A stretch of DNA of 64,000 bases. Source: Gammaproteobacteria bacterium. Its GTDB lineage: Bacteria > Gemmatimonadota > Gemmatimonadetes > Longimicrobiales > Gaopeijiaceae. Shown here piece after piece: positions 56,845 through 64,000 of the stretch. Made by a program: the position numbers and the translations under genes. The stretch spans positions 157,742 through 221,741 of the forward strand of contig JAPPMM010000017.1 in NCBI GenBank assembly GCA_028819075.1. The letters run 5' to 3'. The notes below the pieces were generated by a model. The model was not told the DNA's origin. It made no database searches and worked only from the letters and a program-made list of their open reading frames with translations. Within the stretch, counting starts at the first letter, position 1; each line of letters opens with the position of its first letter.

Positions 56845-57837
56845 ATGGGGGAGGGGATCTTCGTCGACCGCGCCGTCATCGAGGTCGCCGCGGGAACCGG
56901 CGGATCGGGGGCCGAGGCGTTCCGGCGCGAGAAGGGTACGCCGCGCGGGGGGCCCTCCGGGGGAGACGGCGGCCGCGGGGGGGATGTGGTGCTGGTCACG
57001 GATCCTCAGCTGTCGACCCTGCTCGACTTCAGCTACCGGCGTCACTACAGGGCGGAGAGGGGGCAGCACGGAGGGGGCAACAACCGCACCGGCCGCAGCG
57101 GCGCGGACCGGGTGGTGTCCGTCCCGCCGGGCACCACCGTGCGGGACGCCGGCACCTCGGAACTCATGGGGGAACTGCTCGCGGCCCACGACCGGGTGGT
57201 GGTCGCCCGGGGGGGGCGGGGGGGGCGGGGCAACACCCGCTTCGCCTCGTCGCGCAACCAGGCCCCGACGCGATGGGAGCCCGGCGCGGAGGGAGAGGCG
57301 CGGCGCATCGAACTCGAGCTCAGGCTGATCGCGGATGTCGGCCTGGTCGGTGAACCCAACGCCGGCAAGTCGACCCTGCTCTCGAGCGTTTCGGCGGCCC
57401 GGCCGAAGGTGGCGGACTATCCCTTTACCACGCTCGTCCCCAGCCTGGGGGTGGTTCACCTGCCCGACTTCCGATCCTTCGTGCTGGCCGACATCCCGGG
57501 CATCATCGAGGGTGCCCACGAGGGGAAGGGGCTGGGGCTGCGCTTTCTGCGCCACGTCGAGCGCACGCGCACGCTGGTCTACCTGATTCCGGCCGACTCG
57601 AGCGATCCCCAGGCGGAGTACGGGCGCCTGCGCTCCGAGCTGCGGAGCCACTCCCGCGCGCTGGCCGCAAGGGAGCATTGCCTTGTGGTGTCCAAGATGG
57701 ACCTGGTGGATCCCGGCGAGCCGGCGCCCCGCATTGAAGCCCCCGACGCCTGGGGGTGCTTTGCGGTATCGGCGGTGACCCGCCGAGGTCTCGACGAACT
57801 GTGCGAAGCGCTCTGGCGGCGAACCCGGCCGAGGTGA
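56845..57837 (+). CDS. obg: GTPase Obg/CgtA
   Basis: A 330-residue ribosome-assembly GTPase. The N-terminal Gly-rich Obg fold is clear (DRAVIEVAAGTGGSGAEAFRREK, GGDGGRGGDVVLV, RGGRGGRGNTRFASSRNQAP). The G domain has G1 GEPNAGKST (from residue 169), TTLVPSLGVV (G2), DIPGIIEGAHEGKGLGLRFLRH (G3) and G4 as SKMD where NKxD is usual. It lacks a C-terminal OCT extension. Two oligo-G runs at 57212-57229 code for the Gly/Arg-rich loop. Its stop overlaps the dprA GTG. Confidence 0.96.
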   Translation: MGEGIFVDRAVIEVAAGTGGSGAEAFRREKGTPRGGPSGGDGGRGGDVVLVTDPQLSTLLDFSYRRHYRAERGQHGGGNNRTGRSGADRVVSVPPGTTVRDAGTSELMGELLAAHDRVVVARGGRGGRGNTRFASSRNQAPTRWEPGAEGEARRIELELRLIADVGLVGEPNAGKSTLLSSVSAARPKVADYPFTTLVPSLGVVHLPDFRSFVLADIPGIIEGAHEGKGLGLRFLRHVERTRTLVYLIPADSSDPQAEYGRLRSELRSHSRALAAREHCLVVSKMDLVDPGEPAPRIEAPDAWGCFAVSAVTRRGLDELCEALWRRTRPR

Positions 57838-58970
57838 CCGTCGTGCCCGACGCATCGACCGTCCCCGTGGCGGAGGCGCCGCTCGATGTCATGGACGACG
57901 AGGTCATCACCCGGATTCACTGGACTCTCCACGAGGGACTCGGGGCGGTGACCCTGCGGCAACTCATCGACAAGTTCGGTTCCGCCCGCAAGGCGTTCTC
58001 CGCAGACAAGAAGAAGCTGCCGCTGAAGGCTCGCCGGGCGCGCGACGCGCGCAAAATCACGCGCCCGCTCGAGGAGGTGCTCGCCATCGCGCGGCGGGCA
58101 GGGGCGTTGGCGACCGGATACCGCTTGTCCGGGTTTCCCGAGCGGCTGAAGCACCTGCACCATCCACCGCCGCTTCTCTTTCTGCGCGGAGATCCGTCCC
58201 TGCTGCACCCTCCGGCCGTGGCCGTGGTGGGGTCGCGCAAGGCCAGCGAGTACGGGCGCGGCATGGCGCGCAGCATGGGGGAGGGGCTGGCCCGGGCGGG
58301 AGTGGCGGTCGTGAGCGGGCTGGCGCTGGGAATCGACGGCGCCGCGCATCGGGGAGCGCTGGCCGCCGGTGGAGGCACCATCGCGGTGCTCGGGTGCGGC
58401 CCCGACGTAGCCTATCCGCCCTACCACCGCCGGCTCTTCCGGGACATCCTCGAGAGAGGTCTGGTGGTCTCCGAGTTTCTTCCCGGCGAGGCGCCTCTGC
58501 CGCACCACTTCCCCCGGCGCAACCGGTTGATTGCCGGTCTGTCGAAGGCGGTGGTGGTCGTCGAGGCCGCCAGGAGGAGCGGCGCTTTGATCACCGTCGA
58601 GCACGCCCTGGAACTCGGCCGCGACGTGTTTGCGGTTCCGGGAACGGTCGGCCGTCCCCGGAGCGAGGGAGCCAACGCCCTGATCCGCGACGGAGCCGGA
58701 CTGGTTACGAGCGCCCACGACGTGCTCTTCGGAACCGGCCTCGCGGACGCATTGCCGGAGGCGCGCTCCCGCGACCGGATCCCCTCTGGAATGGACGCCC
58801 GCCAGCGGGCCCTGTGGGACGCGCTGGAGGCGGAGCCCGACCACATCGACCTCCTGGCCCGAAGGGCCCGCCTGGATATCGCCACCGCGGCGGCGATCCT
58901 GTCGGTCATGGAGGTTCAAGGATGGGTGCGGCGAGCGCCCGGGCTGCGCTTTGCCAGATCCCTTACCTGA
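57834..58970 (+). CDS. dprA: DNA-processing protein DprA
   Basis: A 378-residue protein that loads RecA on incoming single-stranded DNA in natural transformation. The Rossmann fold has VAVVGSRKASEYGRGMA, VVSGLALGIDGAAHRGALAAGG, IAVLGCGPDVAYPPYHRRLF and FPRRNRLIAGLSKAVVVVEA. A winged-helix domain closes it (HIDLLARRARLDIATAAAILSVMEVQGWVRRAPG). GTG 57834 overlaps the obg stop (GTGA); GTG 57843 is an alternative. Presence alone does not prove competence. Confidence 0.94.
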   Translation: MTVVPDASTVPVAEAPLDVMDDEVITRIHWTLHEGLGAVTLRQLIDKFGSARKAFSADKKKLPLKARRARDARKITRPLEEVLAIARRAGALATGYRLSGFPERLKHLHHPPPLLFLRGDPSLLHPPAVAVVGSRKASEYGRGMARSMGEGLARAGVAVVSGLALGIDGAAHRGALAAGGGTIAVLGCGPDVAYPPYHRRLFRDILERGLVVSEFLPGEAPLPHHFPRRNRLIAGLSKAVVVVEAARRSGALITVEHALELGRDVFAVPGTVGRPRSEGANALIRDGAGLVTSAHDVLFGTGLADALPEARSRDRIPSGMDARQRALWDALEAEPDHIDLLARRARLDIATAAAILSVMEVQGWVRRAPGLRFARSLT

Positions 58971-58976
58971 CGGCCC

Positions 58977-60197
58977 ATGGACGAAGTGCCCAGTGCTGCC
59001 GGCACCCGGTGCGGGAAGCAAACCCGGGAAGCGCCGTCTTCGCGGGATGGCGCGACATCATCCGTCTACGTGCACGCGCCCTTCTGCGCGCGCCGCTGCT
59101 CCTACTGCGACTTCGCCGTAACGGTCGACCGCGAGGGCGGAGACGACGCCTGGCTGCGGGCGATCTCCCGGGAATGGGACCAGATCCTGCGCGAGGAACT
59201 GTTCTCATTCCCGGAACCCCTCGATACCCTCTACGTCGGCGGAGGCACGCCGTCCCTCCTGGGTACCGGCGCCATGGACGGACTCGCATCCGTTTTCGGT
59301 CCGCGCCTTCTGAGCCACCCCTTCCTGGAGTGGACGGCGGAAGCGAACCCGGAGAGCTTCACTCCCGGCATTGCGCGAGCCTGGCGAGAGGCGGGCGTGA
59401 ATCGCGTCAGCCTGGGCGTACAGAGCTTCCACGAGGCCTCGCTGCGCTGGATGGGACGCCTGCACGGCTCCGCAGGCGCCGCGGAGGCGGTGCGCAACGC
59501 CCGGCGGGCCGGCTTCGGAAATGTGAGCGCGGATCTTATCTTCGGCCTCCCGGGGCACCTGGCGCGGGACTGGGACGACGACCTCGAACGCCTGCTCGAC
59601 CTTGGCGTCGAACACATGAGTCTCTACGGGCTGACCGTGGAGCCGCGTACGCCCCTGGGGCGTGCCGTGGCCGACGGGCGCGAGCGGGTCGCCTCCGAGG
59701 GTCGGTACCGCGACGAGTATCTGGCGGCAGTGGAACGGCTCACCGGCGCGGGCTACCTTCACTACGAGGTCAGCAGTTTCGCCATGCCGGGCCGGGAGTC
59801 GCGCCACAACGAAGTGTACTGGTCGGGCCGTCCCTACCTGGGTCTGGGGAATGGGGCGCACAGCTTTCGCAAGCCCTTGCGCCGCTGGAACCTGCGTGAC
59901 TGGAAGGAATACAGTACATCGGTCGCGAAGGGGGACTCCGCGATCGCGGGACACGAGCTGCTGGACCGGGCCGAGCTGCGCCTGGAACGGATCTGGCTGG
60001 GACTCCGCGCACGCAGGGGCGTTTCCCTCGCGTCGATTCCCGCGCGGGCGGCGGCCGTGACGGAGCGATGGATGCGGTGGGATTGGGCCCGGGCCGAAGC
60101 CGGCAGACTTCGCCTTACCGTCGAAGGCTGGCTGTTGCTCGACGCTCTCGCCATCGAATTGGACGAAGCAGTGACGAATCGAAGGAACGGGGAATGA
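58977..60197 (+). CDS. hemW: heme chaperone HemW (coproporphyrinogen III oxidase-like radical SAM protein)
   Basis: A 406-residue radical SAM protein. The iron-sulfur motif is Cys37, Cys41 and Cys44 (CARRCSYCDF), the short HemW form, lacking the fourth nearby cysteine found in true HemN. LYVGGGTPSLLG, EANPESFTPG, NRVSLGVQSFHEASLRWMGR and DLIFGLPGHLARDWDDDLERLL also fit. HemW delivers heme to target enzymes rather than oxidising coproporphyrinogen. It is followed by hrcA with a 4-base overlap, a common order. Confidence 0.93.
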   Translation: MDEVPSAAGTRCGKQTREAPSSRDGATSSVYVHAPFCARRCSYCDFAVTVDREGGDDAWLRAISREWDQILREELFSFPEPLDTLYVGGGTPSLLGTGAMDGLASVFGPRLLSHPFLEWTAEANPESFTPGIARAWREAGVNRVSLGVQSFHEASLRWMGRLHGSAGAAEAVRNARRAGFGNVSADLIFGLPGHLARDWDDDLERLLDLGVEHMSLYGLTVEPRTPLGRAVADGRERVASEGRYRDEYLAAVERLTGAGYLHYEVSSFAMPGRESRHNEVYWSGRPYLGLGNGAHSFRKPLRRWNLRDWKEYSTSVAKGDSAIAGHELLDRAELRLERIWLGLRARRGVSLASIPARAAAVTERWMRWDWARAEAGRLRLTVEGWLLLDALAIELDEAVTNRRNGE

Positions 60198-61276
60198 CGA
60201 TGCGGACAGGGCGATTGCGCGAGCGCATCGTCGTCCGCGAGGAGCTGACGCCTCGAGAACGACAGGTTCTGGAGGCCGTGGTGCGCACCTACGTGGATAC
60301 GGCCGGCCCGGTAGGCAGTCATTCGGTGAACCGGCGCTGGAAGCTGGGGGTGTCGTCCGCCACCATCCGCAACACCATGGCGGAGCTGGAGTCGAAGGGT
60401 TTCCTGGCCCGGCCGCACACGTCCGCCGGCCGGGTGCCGACCGACACTGCGTACCGGTACTTCGTCGACCGCCTCATCCGCCCCGCGCCGCTGACCAACG
60501 CGGAGCGCGACCGCATCGAGGAAGAACTCGACCCGGATGCCGCCTCCCCGATCGAGCGCCTGGTACGGCGAACCACCCGCGCCCTCAGCCTGATCAGCCA
60601 CGAGCTGGGCCTGGGGCTGGTGCCGAGCCTGGACTCGGCGGTACTCGAGAAGATCGAACTCATCCGGCTGTCCTCGCACAAGGCGCTCATGGTGGCCACC
60701 GTGCGCAACGGACTGGTTCGCACGGTCTACGTCGATCTTCCACTGGAGATTCCGCGGGATACCCTGGTGACCCTCACGGTCATCCTCAACGAGCGTCTCG
60801 CCGGGCTCACCTTCGCGGACCTGAGGGAGTCGCTGCCCGAACGCCTGCGCGATCCGGGCACGGAGAGCGATACCGCCACCGAGCTGCTGAATATCTTCAT
60901 GGAGTCCGCCCAGTCGCTGCTGGACTGGCCGGAAGCCGGCGAATCGCCGGTGCTCTTCGGACAGACCTCGGTGCTTGCCAGCCAGCCGGAGTTCACCAGC
61001 GGCCAGCGGCTCAAGAGCCTTATCGAATTGACCGAGCGCAACCAGCTGATGGAGAGCGTGCTGAGCAACCGCCGCCACAGCGGCGGACTGCGCATCACGA
61101 TCGGCCGGGAGCATCAGGACGAAGCGTTGTCCGGCTTCACGCTCGTGACCGCCGAGTACCATGTGGGCGGGCTCAAAGGGGTGGTGGGGGTGATCGGCCC
61201 CACGCGCATGCCCTACGAAAAGGTGATCAGCCTGGTGGGCTACACTTCTTCACTCGTGAACGACATTCTGCGCTGA
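60194..61276 (+). CDS. hrcA: heat-inducible transcription repressor HrcA
   Basis: A 360-residue repressor that binds CIRCE operators of chaperone genes. The N-terminal winged helix has LTPRERQVLEAVVRTYVDTAGPVGSHSV and SSATIRNTMAELESKGFLARPHTSAGRVPTD in consecutive blocks; the GAF-like and insert domains follow, ending in GGLKGVVGVIGPTRMPYEKVISLVGY. ATG 60194 overlaps the hemW stop. No CIRCE inverted repeat is visible near hrcA or dnaJ. Confidence 0.95.
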   Translation: MTMRTGRLRERIVVREELTPRERQVLEAVVRTYVDTAGPVGSHSVNRRWKLGVSSATIRNTMAELESKGFLARPHTSAGRVPTDTAYRYFVDRLIRPAPLTNAERDRIEEELDPDAASPIERLVRRTTRALSLISHELGLGLVPSLDSAVLEKIELIRLSSHKALMVATVRNGLVRTVYVDLPLEIPRDTLVTLTVILNERLAGLTFADLRESLPERLRDPGTESDTATELLNIFMESAQSLLDWPEAGESPVLFGQTSVLASQPEFTSGQRLKSLIELTERNQLMESVLSNRRHSGGLRITIGREHQDEALSGFTLVTAEYHVGGLKGVVGVIGPTRMPYEKVISLVGYTSSLVNDILR

Positions 61277-61289
61277 GCGCGGGGTCCGA

Positions 61290-62435
61290 ATGGCAGACTA
61301 CTACGAGACCCTGGGGGTGTCCCGGGGCGCGGACGTGCAGGAGATCCGGAAGGCGTACAGGCGTCTGGCGATGCAGCACCACCCGGATCGCAATCAGGGT
61401 TCGCGGGAGGCGGAGGAGCGCTTCAAGGAGGTCACCCGCGCGTACGAGGTTCTGAGCAATCCGGAGAAAAGGGAGGTCTACGACCGGTACGGGGAGCGGG
61501 GGCTGAACCGCGGCCAGGGAGGGGCCGGCTTTGGCGGCTTCGACTTCTCCGACGCGATCGAGATCTTCATGCGGGACTTCGGCAGCGGAGGCACCTTCGG
61601 AGACCTGTTCGGCCGCCGTTCCGGGGGCACCCCGCGCAGCCGGAGAGGGAAGGGCATTCGGCTGCGGCTTCCCCTGACGCTGGTCGAGGTCGCGAGCGGG
61701 GTCGACAAGCGCTTGCGGGTAAGCCTGCTCGAGCCGTGCGAGGATTGTGGGGCCACCGGGGCGCGCGGTGCCGGACCGACGCTCTGTCCGGGTTGCAGCG
61801 GCACCGGCCAGGAGCGCATCAGCCAGCGTTCCCCCTTTGGGCAGTTCGTGAGCGTGCAGCCGTGCCGCAGGTGCGGCGGGGAGGGACAGGTCATCCAGGA
61901 TCCCTGCCCCGCATGCCGCGGAGAGGGGAGGGTACGCGAGGAATCCACCATCACGGTGGAGGTCCCGGCGGGCGTCTCCTCGGAGAACTACATCACCCTG
62001 CGGGGGCAGGGGAACGCCGGACCCCGGGGAGGGCCGCGCGGCGACATCACCGTTCTGATCGCCGTGGAGGATCATCCCGACTTCAGGAGGGACGGCAACG
62101 ACCTCGTCCACGAGCTTCACGTGACCTTCACCCAGGCCGCGTTGGGCGATCGTCTGGAGGTGCCGACCGTCGAGGGCAGCGCGCCCCTTTCGGTGCCCGC
62201 CGGGGTCCAGACCGGCGAGATGTTGCGCATGCGCGGCCTGGGTGTGCCGGATCTGGAGGGCGGCATGAGGGGCGACCAGCTTGTGCGCGTGGTCGTATGG
62301 ACTCCCGAGAACCTCGACCGTCGTCAGCGGGAGGCGCTGGAACGGTTGCGGGAGGTGGAGGATCCGGTTCCCGAGGATGCGGGGCGCGGGAGGAGGGGGT
62401 TCTGGGCCCGCGTGAAGGAAGCCTTCGTCCCGTAG
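61290..62435 (+). CDS. dnaJ: chaperone DnaJ (type I)
   Basis: A 381-residue co-chaperone of DnaK. The J domain has HPD at residues 31-33. A Gly/Phe-rich segment follows (about 70-110, GGAGFGGFDFSD). Four zinc-finger repeats are complete: CEDCGATGA, CPGCSGTG, CRRCGGEG and CPACRGEG. The C-terminal substrate domain includes GNAGPRGGPRGDITVLIAVEDHPDFRRDGNDL in consecutive blocks. grpE and dnaK, often between hrcA and dnaJ, are absent here. Confidence 0.96.
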   Translation: MADYYETLGVSRGADVQEIRKAYRRLAMQHHPDRNQGSREAEERFKEVTRAYEVLSNPEKREVYDRYGERGLNRGQGGAGFGGFDFSDAIEIFMRDFGSGGTFGDLFGRRSGGTPRSRRGKGIRLRLPLTLVEVASGVDKRLRVSLLEPCEDCGATGARGAGPTLCPGCSGTGQERISQRSPFGQFVSVQPCRRCGGEGQVIQDPCPACRGEGRVREESTITVEVPAGVSSENYITLRGQGNAGPRGGPRGDITVLIAVEDHPDFRRDGNDLVHELHVTFTQAALGDRLEVPTVEGSAPLSVPAGVQTGEMLRMRGLGVPDLEGGMRGDQLVRVVVWTPENLDRRQREALERLREVEDPVPEDAGRGRRGFWARVKEAFVP

Positions 62436-62438
62436 CAC

Positions 62439-62486
62439 CAGTCCCGTGGATGCATCCGCCCGGGCACCGGAGAGCGGCGAAGCGCC
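62439..62486 (+). repeat. dispersed intergenic repeat, copy 2
   Basis: These 48 bases match 28041-28086 with about five substitutions and two single-base gaps. The copy fills the gap after dnaJ and ends 4 bases before GTG 62491 of prmA. Confidence 0.6.
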
Positions 62487-62490
62487 TTCC

Positions 62491-63372
62491 GTGATACCCG
62501 ACCGCTGGCTCACCGTCGTCGCCGGCGTACCCGACTCCGCCGCGGTCGGCGTGGTGGCCGCGCAACTCGTGCACAGGGGTGCGCGCGCCGTGGTGGAGCA
62601 GGCGGACGGGACGCTGGTCACGCATTTCCCGCCCCCCGGCGACGTCCCCGCGTTTCTGGCCGCCCTCGGCAGCGAACTGAACGGGGCAGCCGGCCGGACC
62701 GTCGATCTGAGCTGGCGCTGGCAGCCGCACGAGGAGTGGGCGGAGACGTGGAGGCAGGGACTTGGGCCCACGCGGGTCAGTCGCCGCATCACCGTGGCGC
62801 CGACCTGGGATGTCCCCCACGAGCCGGACGGAGGCGTGCTGATCACCCTCGACCCCGGCATGGCGTTCGGCACCGCCCGCCACGCCTCGACCCGTAGCGC
62901 CCTGCGATTGCTCGACACCGCGGTTCGCCCGGGGACCGACATCGCCGACGTGGGCACGGGTACCGGAATCCTCGCCATAGCCGCGGCCGGGCTCGGCGCC
63001 GCTCGCGTGCTAGCCGCGGACAACGATCCCTTCGCGTGTGCCGCAGCCCGCGTCAACGTGGACGCCAACCAGGCCGCGCATGCGGTCGAAATCCACGAAC
63101 GGAAGGTTTCGCCCGACTGGCTCGCGGCGCACCACCCCCTCGACGGCGTGGCCGCCAACATCGAGAGCGGGGTGCTGACCGCTCTTCTGCCGGGATTTGC
63201 AGGCGCCCTGGCGCCGGGCGGATGGCTGGTGGTTTCGGGGCTGCTCGCCGAAGAGGCAGGGGACTTCGCCTACGAGGCCGCGCCCTTCGGTTTCCGTCTG
63301 CGGGACGACGATGCCGAGGACGGCTGGTGGGCAGGGACCTTCCGCCTCGTCCCCGGGCCGGCGGACGGGTAG
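62491..63372 (+). CDS. prmA: ribosomal protein L11 methyltransferase
   Basis: A 293-residue methyltransferase that modifies L11. The N-terminal domain (WLTVVAGVPDSAAVGVVAAQL, WRWQPHEEWAETWRQGLGPTRV) is followed by the catalytic block LDPGMAFGTARHASTRSALRLLD, the AdoMet site IADVGTGTGILAIAAAGLGA and VAANIESGVLTALLPGFAGAL, in which the usual NIL reads NIE. The frame is open to GTG 62446, but that part lies in a dispersed repeat; GTG 62491 gives the family's usual length and start. Its 3' end is overlapped by a minus-strand ORF. Confidence 0.92.
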   Translation: MIPDRWLTVVAGVPDSAAVGVVAAQLVHRGARAVVEQADGTLVTHFPPPGDVPAFLAALGSELNGAAGRTVDLSWRWQPHEEWAETWRQGLGPTRVSRRITVAPTWDVPHEPDGGVLITLDPGMAFGTARHASTRSALRLLDTAVRPGTDIADVGTGTGILAIAAAGLGAARVLAADNDPFACAAARVNVDANQAAHAVEIHERKVSPDWLAAHHPLDGVAANIESGVLTALLPGFAGALAPGGWLVVSGLLAEEAGDFAYEAAPFGFRLRDDDAEDGWWAGTFRLVPGPADG

Positions 63373-63833
63373 GCAAAGCGCAGCCCGGCCGCGTTGCGCC
63401 GCTCCCGCAGGCGCCGATGCTCCCTCAGCAGCCGGAACCAGCGGTTGACGGCGGAGGGTGATTTCACGTCCAGGCTGCGGGCGAGCCAGGCGAGGGTTCG
63501 GTGGTTCCAGCGCACCAGCGGGTCGCCGTGCATGTAACGTCGATCGTCGGTCTCAAGAAGGACCACCCATGGGCAGGGCGTGAGATACTGCTCCGAGAGC
63601 GCATCGGCGTAGGGTCCCGGCGACTGGTGCAGGTCGCCGGCGCTCCACGCTCCCCGCATGGGATCGAGGAGGCGGTAGCGCTCGGGGTGGTGGAGCACAG
63701 CCTCGACAACCTCCCGAGCCCCGGGTTCCGCCTCGCCGTCGCGCCCGAGCCTGTGCAAGAGGGTGTCCAGGCTGGCGGCGATCATCGAGGTCTCCGACAT
63801 CACTCGGCCGATCCGGTCCGCCATCTCGGTCAA
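63270..63833 (-). CDS. unknown protein, possible helix-turn-helix domain
   Basis: A 187-residue protein of no known family. A helical start (IGRVMSETSMIAASLDTLLHRL) is followed by EVVEAVLHHPERYRLLDPMRG, LTPCPWVVLLETDDRRYMHGD and RTLAWLARSLDVKSPSAVNRWFRLLREHRRL, whose last part looks like a helix-turn-helix. The last 35 or so codons are antisense to the end of prmA and read as basic, low-complexity sequence, so the original stop may have been lost. TTG 63833 has a GGAGG site 6 bases before it; ATG 63824 is an alternative. Codon use suits a real gene better than the competing plus-strand frame. Confidence 0.6.
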   Translation of the reverse strand: MTEMADRIGRVMSETSMIAASLDTLLHRLGRDGEAEPGAREVVEAVLHHPERYRLLDPMRGAWSAGDLHQSPGPYADALSEQYLTPCPWVVLLETDDRRYMHGDPLVRWNHRTLAWLARSLDVKSPSAVNRWFRLLREHRRLRERRNAAGLRFAYPSAGPGTRRKVPAHQPSSASSSRRRKPKGAAS

Positions 63834-63869
63834 CCAGAACCTCCGTCTTTCGAGCAGGTCGCGCTGTCA

Positions 63870-63884
63870 CCGGGAGGTTCCCGG
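63870..63884. other. short hairpin upstream of the minus-strand gene
   Basis: CCGGGA (63870-63875), three bases and TCCCGG (63879-63884) form a perfect 6-bp inverted repeat, in the 5' leader region of the minus-strand unknown gene. Confidence 0.35.
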
Positions 63885-63934
63885 GAATGAGTCCCAGATA
63901 GGTTAGGCTCTCGAGGCGGGCTCTCCCATGGCTC

Positions 63935-64000
63935 GATGGGCGTTAATTTTATAAGCTATTGATATTCATAGCTTTAGATCATATGCGATAACTCTTGTCC
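63935..64000. other. AT-rich edge with an inverted repeat
   Basis: From about 63942 base composition changes sharply to AT-rich, unlike the rest of the window. AAGCTAT (63953-63959) and ATAGCTT (63968-63974) form a perfect 7-bp inverted repeat. On the minus strand TATAAA/TAAAAT elements nearby could be a -10 box for the unknown gene. No coding region is seen. Confidence 0.5.

Noticed and set aside
57205..57230. G-runs in obg as a possible simple-sequence or phase-variation tract
   Set aside because: The runs encode the conserved Gly/Arg-rich loop RGGRGGRGN of Obg, so coding constraint explains them.
55330..57855. An 841-codon frame antisense to asparaginase II, the AhpD-like gene and obg
   Set aside because: No domain can be recognised and all three plus-strand genes are well supported.
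63501..63890. A 129-codon plus-strand frame at the right edge
   Set aside because: The minus-strand frame over the same bases has a better ribosome binding site and a more protein-like composition.

Overview
The window is a dense block of bacterial housekeeping genes with high GC content. Nearly every gene reads on the plus strand. The only minus-strand genes are one parvulin-type isomerase (32906-34732) and a small unknown gene at the right edge. Spacers are short, many genes overlap by 4 bases (ATGA or GTGA junctions), and no gene-free stretch exceeds about 250 bases. No rRNA, tRNA, CRISPR array or insertion sequence was recognised. The cell is a diderm: BamD, a complete Tol-Pal set, an LptD-like protein, Lnt, LolA and many lipobox signal peptides are present. 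Gene order (aroQ-efp-accB-accC, tatC-lptD, ylbF, an inositol-phosphate synthase) and long SecA with insertions suggest Gemmatimonadota or a relative in the FCB group. That placement is inference; no marker search was run.

Layout. 1-3814: end of the ribosomal alpha operon (rpsM-rpsK-rpsD-rpoA-rplQ), an unknown membrane protein and rpmB. 3873-7427: nucleotide-sugar genes (a UDP-N-acetylglucosamine-type 6-dehydrogenase and a WbpE-like aminotransferase) around a TPR lipoprotein. 7516-18550: bamD-nadD-secA-radC-rsh-uvrB-tsaE-tsaB, covering envelope assembly, NAD synthesis, secretion, stringent response, repair and tRNA t6A modification. 18680-23577: tolQ-tolR-tolA/tonB-tolB-pal-cpoB. 23675-28040: nrdR, tatC and an LptD-like barrel. 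28201-32862: an FN3 lipoprotein, ftcD, a TPR protein, a polyprenyl diphosphate synthase, a small membrane protein and tatA. 32906-34732: the minus-strand isomerase, sharing a divergent promoter region with the next operon. 34979-42773: TPR protein-aroQ-efp-accB-accC-ftsK-lolA-outer-membrane protein. 42837-48397: lnt and prfA in one uninterrupted frame, then prmC, a YlbF-family gene and inositol-3-phosphate synthase. 48477-56841: tmk, an S41-like lipoprotein, a dicarboxylate/amino-acid symporter, a class V aminotransferase, ctpA, asparaginase II and an AhpD-like protein. 56845-63372: obg-dprA-hemW-hrcA-dnaJ-prmA. The last 60 bases turn AT-rich, which may mark the edge of an accessory region.

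Most of the window is ordinary. The points most worth checking are the lnt-prfA reading frame with no stop codon and a strong promoter inside it, a near-consensus promoter that predicts a leaderless ftcD mRNA, a sigma-54-like site before the FN3 lipoprotein, a dispersed intergenic repeat family (two copies about 46-48 bases long with few differences), structured leaders before ctpA and tmk, and the AT-rich right edge with an unknown DNA-binding-like gene. I saw no convincing new multi-gene defence or mobile system.
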